This document shows, piece after piece, positions 14,647 through 15,845 of a DNA stretch of 15,845 bases (the stretch's first letter is position 1; each line of letters begins with the position of its first letter). The position numbers and the translations under genes are program-made. The notes below the pieces were generated by a model. It did not search any database. It was given only the letters and a program-made list of their open reading frames with translations, and had not been told where the DNA came from. Origin of the DNA: a bacterium Ga0077546 (GTDB lineage Bacteria > Cyanobacteriota > Vampirovibrionia > Obscuribacterales > Obscuribacteraceae); NCBI GenBank assembly GCA_001464165.1, contig LNEX01000444.1:1-15845 (forward strand), read 5' to 3'.

Positions 14647-14861
14647 TTCGGGTTATTTCTTTCCTCTAACTTGCCACCGAGCAACCTTTTTCCACATTGC
14701 ACTAACTCTAGAATAAGCTACTTTACTACTCCTGCTTTTCAAGCAAGGCGAAACAAGCTGCATCTTCCCCTGTTTTATTGCACGGCGAAAAACCTCAAAT
14801 TTGATGTCCAAAATTGAAATCAGGCGGATAGTAACCCTTAACGCACTTACTAGGGTCTAAC
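14350..14861. other. 512-nt divergent intergenic region upstream of mdh copy 2
   Basis: No gene is seen here. The first 300 nt are patchily similar to the region upstream of mdh copy 1, including the TTGAAG/TACTAG boxes at 14524-14498 on the minus strand. A plus-strand TAAGGAGGTGA (14466-14476) matches a perfect Shine-Dalgarno but no start codon follows it. CGCATGC and GCATGCG (around 14559 and 14598) form a short inverted repeat. The plus-strand promoter of the downstream unknown gene is not evident. Confidence 0.5.
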
Positions 14862-15629
14862 ATGCCAGCAATAGAAGATACAACAAAAACAACTGAGCGT
14901 ATGGCAATTGCTCAGGGTTCATGGCAGATAGAGCAGCAATCCTTTAAGTCGACGATTGAAGTAGATAGTTTGCAAGCCTGCAGAATGGAGTCATACGGAC
15001 TGCCGAATGGAAACATACCTTCCCTCTGGAACGTTCAAGAGTTGCCAGAACCCAATGCAGATAATAGGTTCAATGGTTGGCCTGCCAAAGCTTTTACTGC
15101 CAGCTCCACTTTGCCAGACCTGCAAATTACTGATGACCAAGATTCGAGCGTTATGGAAGTAGCAAAGGATCTTGCCGCAGGAGCCATTGATGAGCTAACC
15201 AATCACCCTGGCAGGGTTCTAGGTAGTGCGGCAATTGGCTTAGGAGTAGGAATCGGTGCAACTTTCGTATCACCTGTGGTAATAGGAGCCGGGCTAGTTA
15301 TGGCTGGCGGCTATGGTCTCTACACGTTAGCGAACAAGGTGCCAACATGGGTAGACGCAGCTAAAGTAGTCTCCAATCCGAACGACTATTCCCTAGAGCA
15401 GAAGATGAAGGCGCACAGCACTCTCCAAGATGTAGGCGCAGGAACAGTTACGTTAGTAGCCAGTGCAATCGGCGCCCTTGGCACAGCACCTGCAACAGCA
15501 GCGATTAAATCAGTATTTCCCTCGATGGCAAGGACAGCAGGTCATAATGCCGGCAGTACCTTTGGAGCGGCCATTTTTGATGATGTCGTGGTGCCGATTG
15601 TAGCAACCAGAGGCAAAGACGGTGTGTGA
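14862..15629 (+). CDS. Unknown 255-aa protein with glycine-rich hydrophobic segments
   Basis: I recognise no family. The first 100 residues are polar and look loosely structured, with no signal peptide. From residue 100 there is an amphipathic stretch (EVAKDLAAGAIDELTNHPGR), then a Gly-rich hydrophobic region (119-156, containing GSAAIGLGVGIGATF and VIGAGLVMAGGYGLY) that could be a helical hairpin in a membrane, and a second, shorter hydrophobic patch (191-210). Such Gly-zipper-like stretches occur in membrane-inserting or secreted effector-like proteins, but nothing here proves that. The ATG has AGGG six nt upstream. It stands alone on the plus strand, divergent from mdh copy 2, and is followed by a likely terminator. 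Confidence 0.75.
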   Translation: MPAIEDTTKTTERMAIAQGSWQIEQQSFKSTIEVDSLQACRMESYGLPNGNIPSLWNVQELPEPNADNRFNGWPAKAFTASSTLPDLQITDDQDSSVMEVAKDLAAGAIDELTNHPGRVLGSAAIGLGVGIGATFVSPVVIGAGLVMAGGYGLYTLANKVPTWVDAAKVVSNPNDYSLEQKMKAHSTLQDVGAGTVTLVASAIGALGTAPATAAIKSVFPSMARTAGHNAGSTFGAAIFDDVVVPIVATRGKDGV

Positions 15630-15632
15630 TGG

Positions 15633-15683
15633 GCCTGTGCGAAGACTAATCACTAGGGGCATTCTTCTACGCTCTTCGCAGGC
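15633..15683 (+). terminator. Possible terminator after the 255-aa gene
   Basis: GCCTGTGCGAAGA (15633-15645) pairs with TCTTCGCAGGC (15673-15683) as an 11-bp stem with a two-nt bulge and a 27-nt loop, starting three nt after the stop codon. Two T5 runs follow within 30 nt (15697-15710). The large loop makes it atypical. Confidence 0.4.
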
Positions 15684-15845
15684 ATGACCAACAAACTTTT
15701 TACCTTTTTCCCCAATCAGAATCGACCGGTCTACTTGCAATTCCCTAAAAATGGTATGGGGGCGGTTCAGCGAGCCTGTTGCGCAAACCTACCCCCTGGT
15801 ATGCAGGCATTGTACTGCTTGCAGCCCACCGCCAAGCCCCGCTTC

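Noticed and set aside
15741..15845. GGGGG...CCCCC pairing at the right edge as a possible tRNA or RNA gene
   Set aside because: No cloverleaf, T-loop GTTC-A pattern or CCA-side acceptor pairing could be fitted; nothing else is visible there.

Overview
The window looks like a bacterial chromosome segment of moderate GC content. Most starts carry a Shine-Dalgarno (GGAG or AAGGA, 5-9 nt before ATG). There is no rRNA, tRNA, CRISPR array, transposase or phage structural gene. Several proteins of no family I recognise, together with the style of the central-metabolism genes, would fit a deep, poorly sampled lineage. A non-photosynthetic relative of Cyanobacteria (Vampirovibrionia/Melainabacteria, Obscuribacter-like) is my best guess, but it is an impression and not proven by anything here.

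Left part (about 129-5272, all minus strand). A compact eight-gene row reads in this order: a Bfd-type [2Fe-2S] ferredoxin, an unknown 185-aa protein, a DnaC/IstB-like AAA+ ATPase, an unknown helical 134-aa protein, a 34-aa single-span membrane peptide, a ClpB-D2-like AAA+ ATPase with altered pore and sensor positions, an unknown 174-aa protein, and a small nucleotidyltransferase-fold protein overlapping it. Spacings are mostly 30-100 nt, so an operon is plausible. It is preceded by a 590-nt gene-free leader with several dyads. This row is the best candidate for an undescribed system.

Middle part (5871-8499, minus strand). A secreted TPR protein, an unknown protein with one N-terminal hydrophobic segment, and an unknown 118-aa protein that closes the next transcription unit.

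Right part (8523-14349). This is a central-metabolism block. Two copies of malate dehydrogenase (both minus strand) flank a plus-strand citrate synthase. The copies share about 300 nt of upstream DNA as well as the coding region, so they arose by duplication. Copy 1, translationally coupled to glpD by an ATGA overlap, has lost 37 nt from its NAD-binding motif and is frameshifted. Copy 2 is intact and has gained an Ala/Glu/Pro-rich tail. Citrate synthase, malate dehydrogenase and the FAD-dependent glycerol-3-phosphate dehydrogenase together cover oxaloacetate supply and use and the feeding of glycerol phosphate electrons to quinone.

Far right (14862-15845). One plus-strand gene for an unknown protein with glycine-rich hydrophobic stretches, then a probable terminator and about 160 nt in which I see no gene.

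A 36-nt element (T8-9, GTTAGY, 13-bp hairpin with paired base changes, AAAA) occurs twice, each time just beyond the 3' end of a minus-strand gene.
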